From Xanthomonas arboricola (GTDB lineage Bacteria > Pseudomonadota > Gammaproteobacteria > Xanthomonadales > Xanthomonadaceae): a stretch of 64,000 bases of DNA. The translations under genes and the position numbers were made by a program. Location of the stretch: assembly GCF_002940665.1 (NCBI RefSeq), contig NZ_MIGY01000002.1, positions 62,001-126,000 of the forward strand, given 5' to 3'. This document shows positions 50,785 through 59,838 of the stretch, piece by piece; positions within the stretch are counted from its first letter, which is position 1, and every line of letters starts with the position of its first letter. The notes beneath the pieces were generated by a model. That model did not search any database. It worked only from the letters and a program-made list of their open reading frames with translations, and was not told the origin of the DNA.

Positions 50785-53544
50785 TCAGAACTTGTAGTTG
50801 ACGCCCAGGACGAAGGTGCGGCCCCATTCGATGTATTCCAGCGGGCGGTCCTTGGTTTCGGCGTAGGTGCGGTAGGGTGAATTGCTGAGATTGCTGGCCT
50901 GCAGCAGCAGGGTCAGGCCGGCAAGATCGCTGCGGTCGTTGAAACTGTAGCTGATCTGCGCGTCGGTGATGTTTTCGCCGACCACGTAGCGCAGCGTGCG
51001 GTTGCCGTTGAAGTTGCCGATCTCGCCGATGAAGTCCGATCGACGGCGCTGGCTGACGCGTGCCTCGAAGCCCTTGTGCTCGTAGTAGGCGGTGAGGTTG
51101 TAGACGCGTTCGGACAGGCCGGGCAGGCTAATCTCGCCATCACCGACGCTGGAGGCGCTTTCCGGGTCGCGGATCTTGACGTCGCTGTCGTTGAAGGTGG
51201 CGCTGGCCTGGACGCCGAAACCCTGCAACGGGGCGAACAGCAAATCCAGCGGCAGCGAGGCGGTGAGTTCGACACCGCGCAGGGTGCCGCCCTTGCCGTT
51301 GAACGGGGCACTGAAGGTGCCGGTGGTCAGTACTGGCGCCGAGCCCGGCGGCGGCACATAGCCGGCCACCAGCGCGGAGAAGTCGTAGTTGTCGCGGCTC
51401 TGGGTGTAGATGTAGCTCTTCAGGTCCTTGTAGAAGAATGCGGCGGCCACGTAGGCGCGCTCGGCGAAATACTTTTCGTAGGAAAGGTCGATGGCGTTCG
51501 CGCGCCAGGGGTCGAGCATCGGGTTACCGCCGCTGGCACCGGGGCGGCCGGTGGAGGTGTCGACACCGAATTCCAGCGAGGCACGCAGCTGATCCACGCG
51601 TGGGCGTGCGACCTGCTTTGCCATCGCAAAGCGCAGGGTCTGCTCGTACGGGAACTGGAAGGCCAGATTCAGGCTGGGCAGCCAGTCGCGATAGGTCTTG
51701 CCGTCGTCGATCGGGCGCACTTCGCTACCTGCCGGCTGCGACGCGTCCCAATAGTTTGCGCGCGAGGATTGGTCGGCGCTCTGCAGCTGCACGCCGATAT
51801 TGCCGCGCACGCCGACATCGCCCCATTCGGTATCGAGATTGGCGCGCAGCCAGGCGGTGGTGATCTTCTCTTCGACGGTCCAGGCCTTGGACACCAGGAA
51901 CGAGGCATCGTCGCTGGGATTGAACAGCATGTAACGCGAGACCACCGCCGGGACGTTCCAGGCGGGCAGGGTGCCGATGCCGGCAAAGCCCAGGTTGACC
52001 GGCGCGTATTGCAGGTCCGGTGCGATGGTGGATTCGCCCTGCGCGCCAAGGGTGATGTTGCCTTCCGGCTGGGTTTTCTGTTTTTCGCGATTGGCGTAGT
52101 TGACGCCCACATCCAGATCCGAGAACCAGCTCAGCGCTTCGGGCATCGGGAAGCTGGCCTGCAGGCGTGCGCCCTTGAGCACATCTTCCACGCTCGGCAC
52201 CTTGCCGTAGCCGGAGCCGTAGATGGTGTTGGTGAGAAACAGCTGATCGGGATTGGAGTAATCCATTCCGGGCGCAAGCTGGGAGAAGCCGTTGCCGACA
52301 ACCGTTACGCCGACGGTATCCAGCTGCGGCATGGGCGCACGTTGAAGATTGTTTTCCAGGTTCAGTTCGTCGCGCGTGGCCTTGGAGTAATTGAGATCGG
52401 CAGTGATCTTGACCGCACCGGCAGTGATTTCGTTATTCCAGCCGAACGCATCGATGGTGTCTTCGCGCTTGTTGTACATACCGCGCACCAGCGGGTAGAC
52501 GCCACTGGCGTCGCCGCCGGTGAAGCTGTTGCTGTCGTTGACGCGCACGTTGCTGATGTTCAGACCCGGCGTGTAGCCACCGTTGTAGTTGCTCAGATTG
52601 AGCTCGAACTGGTTGGCGGTGTCGATCTGCTCGGCCTTGGTATGGAAGGCGTCGAACGTGCTGGTCCAGGCGTTGGACGGCCGGTATTGCAAGGTGGCCA
52701 TGACGCCGTCGCGCTTCTGGTTGCCGGTGCGGCGCAATGCCTTGATGCCGTCGGAAAAATACACGCCGTCGGCCACGCCGGGGCGCGGGCGCTGTGCGTT
52801 GACTGGCTGCCATGGTTCGTACAAGCCGACCTGATTTTCCTGGATCGGCATGTCGGTGTGCGCATAGCCGATGGTCAGGCCGATGGTGCGGTCGACGAAC
52901 TGGTCGATGTAGCTGACATTGAAGCGGTTGCCGTACGGATCGACGTTGGCGGCCTTGCCCAGCGAATTGCGTTGGTAACGACCACCGACGGCGATCACCC
53001 GCTCGTTGTAGCTGAGCGGGCGTGCGGTCTGCATGTCGACTGTGCCGGACAGGCCCTGGCCGACCAGGCCGGCGTCGGGCGTCTTGTAGACGGTGACGCC
53101 GCTGACCAGTTCGGACGGGTACTGGTCGAATTCCACGCTGCGGTTATCGCCGGTGCTGACCACTTCGCGGCCGTTGAGCAGCGTGGTGGAGAAGTCCGGC
53201 GACAGCCCGCGCACGCTGATGACCTGTGCACGACCGGCCACACGTTGCGCCGCCAGGCCAGGCAGGCGCGCGAGCGATTCGGCGATGCTGACGTCCGGCA
53301 GCCGGCCGATATCTTCGGCCGAAATGGCTTCCACGATCGAAGTCGAATCCCGCTTGACCGAGATGGCACCTTCGATCGCGCGGCGCAGGCCGGTGACCTG
53401 GACCTTGTCCAAGTCGGTCACCGCGCCGGCGGTTTGTTCGGTGTCGGTAGCTTGCGCCGGTGTCGCCGATTGCGCGGCGGCCAACGTCGGTGCCATGGCA
53501 ACGGCCAGGGCGATACTCAGCGCAGAGCGCTTGTGCTTCAACAT
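50785..53544 (-). CDS. TonB-dependent receptor for maltodextrins (MalA-like)
   Basis: Predicted 919-residue outer membrane transporter. It has a signal peptide (about 5-26), a TonB-box-like region (DLDKVQVTGLRR), and a plug domain with EDIGRLPDVSIAESLARLPG and VISVRGLSPDFSTTLLNGRE. The barrel ends in GVNYKF with a terminal Phe. This IAESL-type plug is common in carbohydrate receptors of Xanthomonas and Caulobacter. The ATG at 53544 has a very strong GGGAGGGG SD; the frame is open to 53610. A LacI-type operator lies 134 bp upstream. The substrate is inferred from the neighbours. Confidence 0.9.
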   Translation of the reverse strand: MLKHKRSALSIALAVAMAPTLAAAQSATPAQATDTEQTAGAVTDLDKVQVTGLRRAIEGAISVKRDSTSIVEAISAEDIGRLPDVSIAESLARLPGLAAQRVAGRAQVISVRGLSPDFSTTLLNGREVVSTGDNRSVEFDQYPSELVSGVTVYKTPDAGLVGQGLSGTVDMQTARPLSYNERVIAVGGRYQRNSLGKAANVDPYGNRFNVSYIDQFVDRTIGLTIGYAHTDMPIQENQVGLYEPWQPVNAQRPRPGVADGVYFSDGIKALRRTGNQKRDGVMATLQYRPSNAWTSTFDAFHTKAEQIDTANQFELNLSNYNGGYTPGLNISNVRVNDSNSFTGGDASGVYPLVRGMYNKREDTIDAFGWNNEITAGAVKITADLNYSKATRDELNLENNLQRAPMPQLDTVGVTVVGNGFSQLAPGMDYSNPDQLFLTNTIYGSGYGKVPSVEDVLKGARLQASFPMPEALSWFSDLDVGVNYANREKQKTQPEGNITLGAQGESTIAPDLQYAPVNLGFAGIGTLPAWNVPAVVSRYMLFNPSDDASFLVSKAWTVEEKITTAWLRANLDTEWGDVGVRGNIGVQLQSADQSSRANYWDASQPAGSEVRPIDDGKTYRDWLPSLNLAFQFPYEQTLRFAMAKQVARPRVDQLRASLEFGVDTSTGRPGASGGNPMLDPWRANAIDLSYEKYFAERAYVAAAFFYKDLKSYIYTQSRDNYDFSALVAGYVPPPGSAPVLTTGTFSAPFNGKGGTLRGVELTASLPLDLLFAPLQGFGVQASATFNDSDVKIRDPESASSVGDGEISLPGLSERVYNLTAYYEHKGFEARVSQRRRSDFIGEIGNFNGNRTLRYVVGENITDAQISYSFNDRSDLAGLTLLLQASNLSNSPYRTYAETKDRPLEYIEWGRTFVLGVNYKF

Positions 53545-53856
53545 TTTCCCCTCCCAGGTACATGTTGTTCTTTGATTTTTCGATCCGGCAAACGCCTGGA
53601 TGCATTGCATCGCGCGCCACTACGGACGTTACGACTGCGACGTATGGTAGACACGGCACCTGGGTGCAAACGGGCACTGCATACGTATTCAACCCGGCTG
53701 ATTGCGCTGGAATCGATTCCACGCAGGCTTCGCTGCAGCGCGGAAGACCCCTGGCCTGTCGTAAGGCAACGCTAAGGCGCAATCTGCAGCGGCTGCCGCG
53801 CCGCTGCGTGATGCACTCGATCGCGTTGAAGATCTCTTCAGCCCGTTGTGACCAGG
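53545..53856. promoter_or_regulatory. Promoter region of the TonB receptor
   Basis: A 312-bp gap between the receptor start and the end of the GH97 gene. It carries the operator at 53678-53691. No gene and no clear -35/-10 pair were recognised. Confidence 0.5.
53678..53691. promoter_or_regulatory. LacI-type operator upstream of the TonB receptor
   Basis: TGCATACGTATTCA is the exact reverse complement of the site at 56022-56035 and is close to 48226-48239. The core ATACGTAT is palindromic with a central CG, the form of LacI/GalR sites. Confidence 0.75.
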
Positions 53857-55935
53857 TCAGCGCCTGCCATCCATCGGCACGAAGCGAATCGCCTGCCCAC
53901 CACCTGGCGCAAGACGCAGTTCCAGCGTGTCGGCGCTGCTGACCTGGCGTTGTTCGCTGACAAAGGCGAACGGGTTGCTGACATAGTCCGCACCGTCGCA
54001 GTCGCGATAGATCTGCGCGGTGTAGCGCACGCCGGGTTCAAGGAATCCCAGCGGCACCTGCAGCAGCCGGCCATGCTCGTCGGTGATGCTGCCCAGGAAC
54101 CAGTCGCGGCTATGCCGGTCCTTGCGCGCGATGGTGACGTAGTCGCCGACTTCGCCATTCAAGGCGCGGGTCTGATCCCAATCCACCGCCACGTCTTCGA
54201 TGAAGCGGAAGGCGTCGCGGTGCTGCAGATAATGCTCGGGCAGATCGGCGACCATCTGGATCGGGCTGTAAAGCGTCACGTACAGCGCCAGCTGGCGCGC
54301 AAGCGTGCTGGGAATCGCCTGGCCGTTGCGGCCTTTCAGGCTGAGGATGCCGGGCGTGTAATCCATCGGCCCGGCGAGCAGGCGGGTGAACACAAGGTTG
54401 ACCTCGTGCTCGGGCGGATTCGGTGGCTGGCCCCAGGCGTTGTATTCCATGCCACGCGCGCCCTCGCGCGAGATCCAGTTGGGATAGGTGCGGCGCAGGC
54501 CAGTGTCCTTGATCGGTTCGTGCGCATTGACTGCGAGGTGGCGCGCGGCAGCTTCCTGCACCACGCGCAGATGATGGCGTGCCATCCATTGGCCGTCGTG
54601 CCATTCGCGCAGCGGTGTGCCGCCTGCCGGGTTACGACGTTCCACCTGGCCGTCGTCGCAGACATAGCCGGTCTTGACCGAGTCCACGCCGAACCGGGCG
54701 TACAGGTCCATCGCTTCGGCAATCTGGTCTTCGTAATGATCCACTGCGCACCCCGTTTCATGATGGCCGATCAGATGCACGCCCTTGCCGGCGGCGTATT
54801 TGCTCAGCGCGGGCAGGTCGAAATCCGGTGTCGGCCGGGTGAAATCGAAACTACCGCCGTTGCCGAACCATTCGCCGTCCCAGCCCGGATTCCAGCCTTC
54901 CACCAACACGCCACGGAAGCCGTGCGCCGCAGCGAAATCGATATAGCGCTTGGTGTTGGCAGTGGTGGCGCCGTGTGTCGGCCCGGTCGCCCAGGTTTGC
55001 TGGTTGAGATGCATGGACCACCACACCCCGACGTATTTGGACGGCTTGACCCAGCTCACATCGCCCAAGGCGTTGGGCGCATTGAGGTTGAGGATCAGGT
55101 TGGACTCCACCAGCCCGGTGGCCTGGTCGGCGATCTGCAGCGTGCGCCACGGCGTATCGAACGGCAGCTTGCGCCGCACCTTCCAGCCTTCGGCAGCGGG
55201 CGACAGCTGCGCGCGCAGGCGCCGGCCTTCGGTGCGGCGCAGCCACATGCCGGCGTAATCGACCAGCGCCGCTTCATGCAGCGCGACATGCAGCCCGCTC
55301 TCGGTACGCAAGGTGAGCGGCGTATGTGCCAGCGCGACCTGGTTCAACGGCGTGCGCTGATACAGGTATTCGTAGTGGATCGGCTCGCCTGCCGGAATCC
55401 ACCATGCCTCGGACGGTTGCGCGATGGCGAATTCGGTGACTTCCTCGTCGATGATGGCTTCGCGCAATCCCGCTTGCTCGGGAAAGTGATAGCGCAGGCC
55501 GATGCCATCGTCGTACACGCGCAAGATCACATCGAAGCGGCGTTGCGCGCCGCTGCGCTCGCCCAGGCTGACGCTTAGTTCGTTGTAGTGGTTGCGCACC
55601 AGGCGCGTCTCGCCCCAGGGTTGTTCCCAGGTATCGTCATGGGCTTGGCGTGCTTGCGAGAGGACGACCAGGCCGCGGTCCAGCCGGCCGTCGCGCAACT
55701 GGAAACCCAGGCGCGAGCGTTCCAGCACTGGCTGGCCCAGGCGTTGCACGCGGTAGTAGGGCGTGCCGCCGTCCACTTCCAGTGTGACCTGCAGGACGTT
55801 GCCGGGCGAATCGGCACTGATGGCGATGCGCTCGGCCTGCGCGATGCCTGCAAGACTGCCAAGCAACAGGACAAGCAGTGGCGCACTGCGTGCGGCGCGC
55901 GCTATCGAACGCACGCGATGTGAAACCAGCGGCAT
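53857..55935 (-). CDS. GH97 family alpha-glucosidase, periplasmic
   Basis: Predicted 692-residue exported enzyme. The signal peptide (about 12-34, LLVLLLGSLAGIAQA) is followed by the GH97 N-terminal beta-sandwich. The catalytic barrel shows LVEGWNPGWDGEW, IGHHETG, AVNAHEPIKDTGLRRTYPN and REGARGMEYNAW. The three Glu in HHETG, AHEP and MEYNAW match the Glu set of inverting SusB-type enzymes, so it should release glucose from alpha-glucosides. ATG 55935 has SD GGGAGGGG. It is divergent from the six-hairpin enzyme gene with a shared operator between them. Confidence 0.92.
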   Translation of the reverse strand: MPLVSHRVRSIARAARSAPLLVLLLGSLAGIAQAERIAISADSPGNVLQVTLEVDGGTPYYRVQRLGQPVLERSRLGFQLRDGRLDRGLVVLSQARQAHDDTWEQPWGETRLVRNHYNELSVSLGERSGAQRRFDVILRVYDDGIGLRYHFPEQAGLREAIIDEEVTEFAIAQPSEAWWIPAGEPIHYEYLYQRTPLNQVALAHTPLTLRTESGLHVALHEAALVDYAGMWLRRTEGRRLRAQLSPAAEGWKVRRKLPFDTPWRTLQIADQATGLVESNLILNLNAPNALGDVSWVKPSKYVGVWWSMHLNQQTWATGPTHGATTANTKRYIDFAAAHGFRGVLVEGWNPGWDGEWFGNGGSFDFTRPTPDFDLPALSKYAAGKGVHLIGHHETGCAVDHYEDQIAEAMDLYARFGVDSVKTGYVCDDGQVERRNPAGGTPLREWHDGQWMARHHLRVVQEAAARHLAVNAHEPIKDTGLRRTYPNWISREGARGMEYNAWGQPPNPPEHEVNLVFTRLLAGPMDYTPGILSLKGRNGQAIPSTLARQLALYVTLYSPIQMVADLPEHYLQHRDAFRFIEDVAVDWDQTRALNGEVGDYVTIARKDRHSRDWFLGSITDEHGRLLQVPLGFLEPGVRYTAQIYRDCDGADYVSNPFAFVSEQRQVSSADTLELRLAPGGGQAIRFVPMDGRR

Positions 55936-56021
55936 ATCCCCTCCCAAGGCGGCCGTTGCGTCAGCGGCGACTATGCAGCGCTGTGGCGTGGATGGACCAT
56001 GCTGCACTGCAGCCATTGCCA

Positions 56022-56035
56022 TGAATACGTATGCA
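56022..56035. promoter_or_regulatory. LacI-type operator in the divergent GH97/six-hairpin promoter region
   Basis: TGAATACGTATGCA lies between the divergent starts at 55935 (minus) and 56178 (plus). It is the reverse complement of 53678-53691. One bound repressor could control both units. Confidence 0.75.
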
Positions 56036-56177
56036 TTGATGCGGAACCCCGGAGCGCGCGTCTACCATGGCGTCACGGCACCTGGGAGGGTCCGCGCCCG
56101 TGGCACGCCAGTGCCGCGCACTACAACGCGTGCAACGAGGGAGGGAGGCCGACGGTGCAAGCCGTCTGGCCGCTTCG

Positions 56178-58316
56178 ATGCTGAAGATGATCTGCATGGC
56201 TGCAACGCTCGGCGTTGCGGCAAGCTCGCCGGTGTTGGCCGATGAGCTGGAATTCCAGGGCCGCCGTGCGCAAGCGCAGGCGCTAGAAGACGGCGGTTTC
56301 GTGCTGCGCTGGCCGCAGGGCGAGCGCCGCATCGGGCCGCAGCCGATGCGTACCCATACCGCCAGTCCGTTGTTCGACGCCCTGTTCGCCATGGCGCAGC
56401 AGGAAATGGCCGACGACCGTGTCGAGGCGATCCGCGATCCGGCCTTCAACGACGGCAAGCCGGTGCCGTGCGCGTGTTTCGAAACCGGTGAGCGCTGGCC
56501 TTACGTATGGACGCGCGATGTCAGCTTCGCCGCCGATCTGGCGTTGGCGCGGCTGGAGCCGGAGCGCACGCGCAATGCGCTGCGCTTCAAGCTGTCGGCG
56601 GCGCGCGACGGGCGGACGCCAGGGGTGTTTGTTGCGCAGGACACCGGCTCCGGTGGCAGCTGGCCGATCAGCAGCGACCGCGTGGTGTGGTTTCTTGCCG
56701 CGCGCGGCCTGCTGGATGACAAGGCGTTCGCTGAAGACGTTTGGGAGGCGTTGCAGGCCACTCTCGCGCAGGATCGTGACGCGGTCTTCGATGCGCAGAT
56801 CGGCCTCTACCGCGGCGAAACCTCGTTTCTGGATTGGCGCGAGCAGACCTATCCGGAGTGGACGCGCCAGGATGTGCGCTTCATCGCCGAGTCCTTCGCC
56901 CTTTCCACCAACGTGTTGCACTACCATGCCCTGCGCCTGGCCGAGCAACTGGCGCGCCAGCATGGCGATGCGCGCGCGTCCAGGTACGCCCAGTGGGCCG
57001 ATGCGCTGCGTCAGGCCATCGCCACGCGCTTCTGGGATGCGCGCAGCAATCAGTACGTGAGCTATCTGGGCAATGCGGCGCATCCGGTGCGCTATGCCAA
57101 GGTCGATCTGCTCGGCGTGTCGCTCGGCGTGCTGGCCGAGGTGTTTCCGAAGGAGCGTGCGCGTGCCGCGCTGCGCAGGTATCCGCTGGTTGCCGGCGGC
57201 AGCCCGGTGGTGTGGCCGCAGGAAGCCGAACAGCCGATTTATCACAATCGCGCCGTCTGGCCTTTCGTCAGTGCGTATGCGCTACGCGCCGCACGCCAGC
57301 TGGACGACGCGCCGCGCATTGCGCTGGAGTTGCAGTCGTTGATGCGCGGCAGCGCGCTGGCCGGCTCCAACATGGAAAACTACGAGATGCAGAGCCTGGC
57401 GGTGCATGTGGAGGAGGGCACACGTAGCGGCCCGGTAGTGAATTCGCCACGCCAGTTGTGGTCGGTTGCCGGCTATCTCTCCGCGGTGCTGGAAGGCGTG
57501 TTCGGCATTGGCGCCGATGGCAGCGTGACGCCGAAATTGCCGCGTACGTTGGTGCCGTTGTTGTTTGGCGATCGCCAGCAGATCGTGCTTGAACAGGGCG
57601 CCCGACGCTATGTGCTGCAGCGGCCGACGGCGAGTGCGGGTGAGTTGCTGGTGGCGGGGAAGGTCGAGCAACAAGGCCAGACCACGTTGGTGCATCTGAT
57701 CGGTCGCAAGGCCGATACCACCGCACCGCCGCAGCCAGGCCAGGTGTTCGCACCCAGCACGCCGGAGGCGCCCGTCGCGCAACGGCAGGGCGATGGCTAT
57801 CGCGTTGTGATTCCGGCTGGGGCGACGCTGTACATGGATGGGCATGCGTTGGACGCCACGCGGCACTTAGACCTGCGCGAGGACGGCCGGCTGCACGTGC
57901 TCAGCCTGACCCGCCGCGCCGATGGCCTGGAGTCGCTGCACAGTCCCGCGTTGACGCTCGGTCCGTTGCAGGAAGTCCCGGGCAGCGAGGCCTGGGTTTG
58001 GGCTGCCACGCGCGCGGGCCAGCATCGCGTATCGCTGCGTTATCGCAACCCCAACGGGCCGATCAATACCGGCGTCACTGCGGCGGTCAAGCGGCTGCTG
58101 CTGGAATGCCCGGGGCAGGCCACGCAGTCGCAGGTCGTGGTGATGCCGCATAGCGTGGGCGAGCAGCTGTCCACGCAGGTCAGCTTCACTGTGGTGGCCG
58201 GGCAGCAGTGCAGGTTCCGGCTGGAAGATGGCTTCAACATGAGCGCGCTCGCCATTTTGCGCAGTACAACGGCGGCCGCGGCGGTCGCGATGGCGTGGTC
58301 AACACCGCGCAGGTGA
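56178..58316 (+). CDS. Six-hairpin glycosidase (glucoamylase/debranching-like), apparent 3' frameshift
   Basis: Predicted 712 residues as read. The signal peptide (about 1-21, GVAASSPVLA) precedes an (alpha/alpha)6-type domain with RWPYVWTRDVSFAADLALAR, GSGGSWPISSDRVVWFLA, YRGETSFLDWREQTYP and NRAVWPFVSAYALR, then a C-terminal beta domain. The family (GH15/GH63-like) is uncertain. After GFNMSALA the frame appears shifted by one missing base near 58250: the next frame reads HFAQYNGGRGGRDGVVNTAQ and ends at 58361-58363, overlapping the permease ATG. The SD GGGAGGGAGG (56139-56148) lies unusually far from ATG 56178; GTG 56154 fits it better but runs into a stop, so a second indel near the start is possible. 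Confidence 0.82.
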   Translation: MLKMICMAATLGVAASSPVLADELEFQGRRAQAQALEDGGFVLRWPQGERRIGPQPMRTHTASPLFDALFAMAQQEMADDRVEAIRDPAFNDGKPVPCACFETGERWPYVWTRDVSFAADLALARLEPERTRNALRFKLSAARDGRTPGVFVAQDTGSGGSWPISSDRVVWFLAARGLLDDKAFAEDVWEALQATLAQDRDAVFDAQIGLYRGETSFLDWREQTYPEWTRQDVRFIAESFALSTNVLHYHALRLAEQLARQHGDARASRYAQWADALRQAIATRFWDARSNQYVSYLGNAAHPVRYAKVDLLGVSLGVLAEVFPKERARAALRRYPLVAGGSPVVWPQEAEQPIYHNRAVWPFVSAYALRAARQLDDAPRIALELQSLMRGSALAGSNMENYEMQSLAVHVEEGTRSGPVVNSPRQLWSVAGYLSAVLEGVFGIGADGSVTPKLPRTLVPLLFGDRQQIVLEQGARRYVLQRPTASAGELLVAGKVEQQGQTTLVHLIGRKADTTAPPQPGQVFAPSTPEAPVAQRQGDGYRVVIPAGATLYMDGHALDATRHLDLREDGRLHVLSLTRRADGLESLHSPALTLGPLQEVPGSEAWVWAATRAGQHRVSLRYRNPNGPINTGVTAAVKRLLLECPGQATQSQVVVMPHSVGEQLSTQVSFTVVAGQQCRFRLEDGFNMSALAILRSTTAAAAVAMAWSTPRR

Positions 58317-58363
58317 GCGCGCTGCTGGTCGGCCCCGCAGCGAGCACGGAGGCTGCGCAATGA
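58317..58363 (+). pseudogene. Displaced C-terminal codons of the six-hairpin glycosidase
   Basis: This stretch stays open in the frame reached by adding one base near 58250 (VSALLVGPAASTEAAQ) and stops in an ATGA overlap with the permease start at 58360. That fits the former end of the gene. Confidence 0.6.
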
Positions 58364-59838
58364 CCGCCAAGCCACGCCTGAGTTTCTGGCAGATCTGGAA
58401 CATGTGCTTCGGCTTTCTCGGTATCCAGTTCGGCTTCGCGTTGCAGAACGCCAACGCCAGCCGCATCTTCCAGACCCTGGGGGCGCAGGTCGACGACGTG
58501 CCCGGTCTGTGGATCGCCGCACCGCTCACCGGTCTGATCGTGCAGCCCATCATCGGCTACCTGTCCGACCGCACCTGGACCCGATGGGGGCGCCGGCGCC
58601 CGTATTTCATGGTCGGCGCAGTCTTCACCACACTGGCCTTGCTGGCGATGCCCAACGCACCGATGCTGTGGATTGCCGCCGGCACATTGTGGGTGCTGGA
58701 TGCATCGATCAACATCTCGATGGAGCCATTCCGCGCCCTGGTCGGCGATCAACTGCCACCGGCGCAGCGGCCTGCCGGCTATGCGATGCAGAGCTTCTTC
58801 ATCGGGGTCGGCGCGATCGTGGCGAGTTTCCTGCCGTGGTTGCTGACGCACTGGGGCGTGGCCAATACCGCGCCGCCAGGGCAGTTGCCCGACAGCGTGC
58901 GCTATGCCTTCTACCTCGGTGCCGCGGTGCTGTTGCTGTCGATCAGCTGGACGGTGTTGCGTACGCGCGAATACAGCCCGCAGCAGCTGGCCGGTTTCGA
59001 CGATGCGCATCCGCCTGTAGCGGCTGCAGCGATCGCCGGCACCTTGCCGCCGCAACGTGCGAGTGTGCTCTGGTGCGGCATCGGTGTGCTGCTCGTCGCT
59101 GCGATCGCCTGGCAGCACGGCGACCGCATGCTCTACGTGCTGGCCGGCTTGTGCATCGCCTACGGTGCGCTGCTTGGGTTGGCGCACGTGCTGCCGTCCA
59201 CCAGCATGGTGGTGGCGATCGTGCAGGACGTGCGCAGCATGCCGCTGACGATGCGGCGTCTGGCCTGGGTGCAGTTCTTCTCTTGGTTTGCGCTGTTTGC
59301 GATGTGGATCTACACCACCGCCGCGGTCACCCAGGTGCACTTCGGCGCCGAGGACACCGCATCGGCGGCCTACAACGAGGGCGCGAACTGGGTGGGCGTG
59401 TTGTTCGGTGCCTACAACGGCTTTGCGGCGTTGGCGGCATTGGTCATTCCACTGCTGGTGCGTGCGATCGGCCTGCGCTGGAGCCATCTGTGCAATTTGT
59501 GGCTGGGTGCGGCCGGGCTGTTGTCGATGCTGGCGATCCGCGACCCGCAATGGCTGCTGCTGTCGATGCTGGGTGTCGGCTTTGCCTGGGCTTCGATCCT
59601 GTCGCTGCCTTACGCCTTGCTGTCCGACAGCGTGCCTGCCGCCAAGATGGGCGTGTACATGGGCATCTTCAATTTCTTCATCGTGATTCCGCAGCTGGTC
59701 GCGGCCAGCGCACTGGGCTTCGTGCTGCACGTCTGGCTGGGCGGTCAACCGATCTACGCGCTGGCCATCGGCGGCGCCAGTTTGCTCCTTGCCGGTGTGT
59801 GCGTGGTGCGGGTTCCAGTGGCTTCGGGAGGGCGGTGA
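58360..59838 (+). CDS. MFS sugar permease (Suc1/maltose type)
   Basis: Predicted 492-residue inner membrane transporter with about 12 membrane helices. The N-terminus SFWQIWNMCFGFLGIQFGFAL is typical of the Suc1/glycoside-cation symporter group, as is GYLSDRTWTRWGRRRPYF between helices 2 and 3. It probably imports maltose or glucose released in the periplasm. The ATG overlaps the displaced glycosidase end (ATGA) and its own stop overlaps the amylase start (TGATG), so these genes form one operon. Confidence 0.9.
   Translation: MTAKPRLSFWQIWNMCFGFLGIQFGFALQNANASRIFQTLGAQVDDVPGLWIAAPLTGLIVQPIIGYLSDRTWTRWGRRRPYFMVGAVFTTLALLAMPNAPMLWIAAGTLWVLDASINISMEPFRALVGDQLPPAQRPAGYAMQSFFIGVGAIVASFLPWLLTHWGVANTAPPGQLPDSVRYAFYLGAAVLLLSISWTVLRTREYSPQQLAGFDDAHPPVAAAAIAGTLPPQRASVLWCGIGVLLVAAIAWQHGDRMLYVLAGLCIAYGALLGLAHVLPSTSMVVAIVQDVRSMPLTMRRLAWVQFFSWFALFAMWIYTTAAVTQVHFGAEDTASAAYNEGANWVGVLFGAYNGFAALAALVIPLLVRAIGLRWSHLCNLWLGAAGLLSMLAIRDPQWLLLSMLGVGFAWASILSLPYALLSDSVPAAKMGVYMGIFNFFIVIPQLVAASALGFVLHVWLGGQPIYALAIGGASLLLAGVCVVRVPVASGGR

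Noticed and set aside
51076..53775. 899-codon open frame on the plus strand
   Set aside because: Antisense to the TonB receptor, which has a signal peptide, plug motifs and strong SD. The frames 9463-10653 and 53848-55578 are rejected for the same reason.
58404..59837. Long N-terminal extension of the amylase frame
   Set aside because: It overlaps the permease in another frame and lacks any domain; the real start with signal peptide is at 59838.
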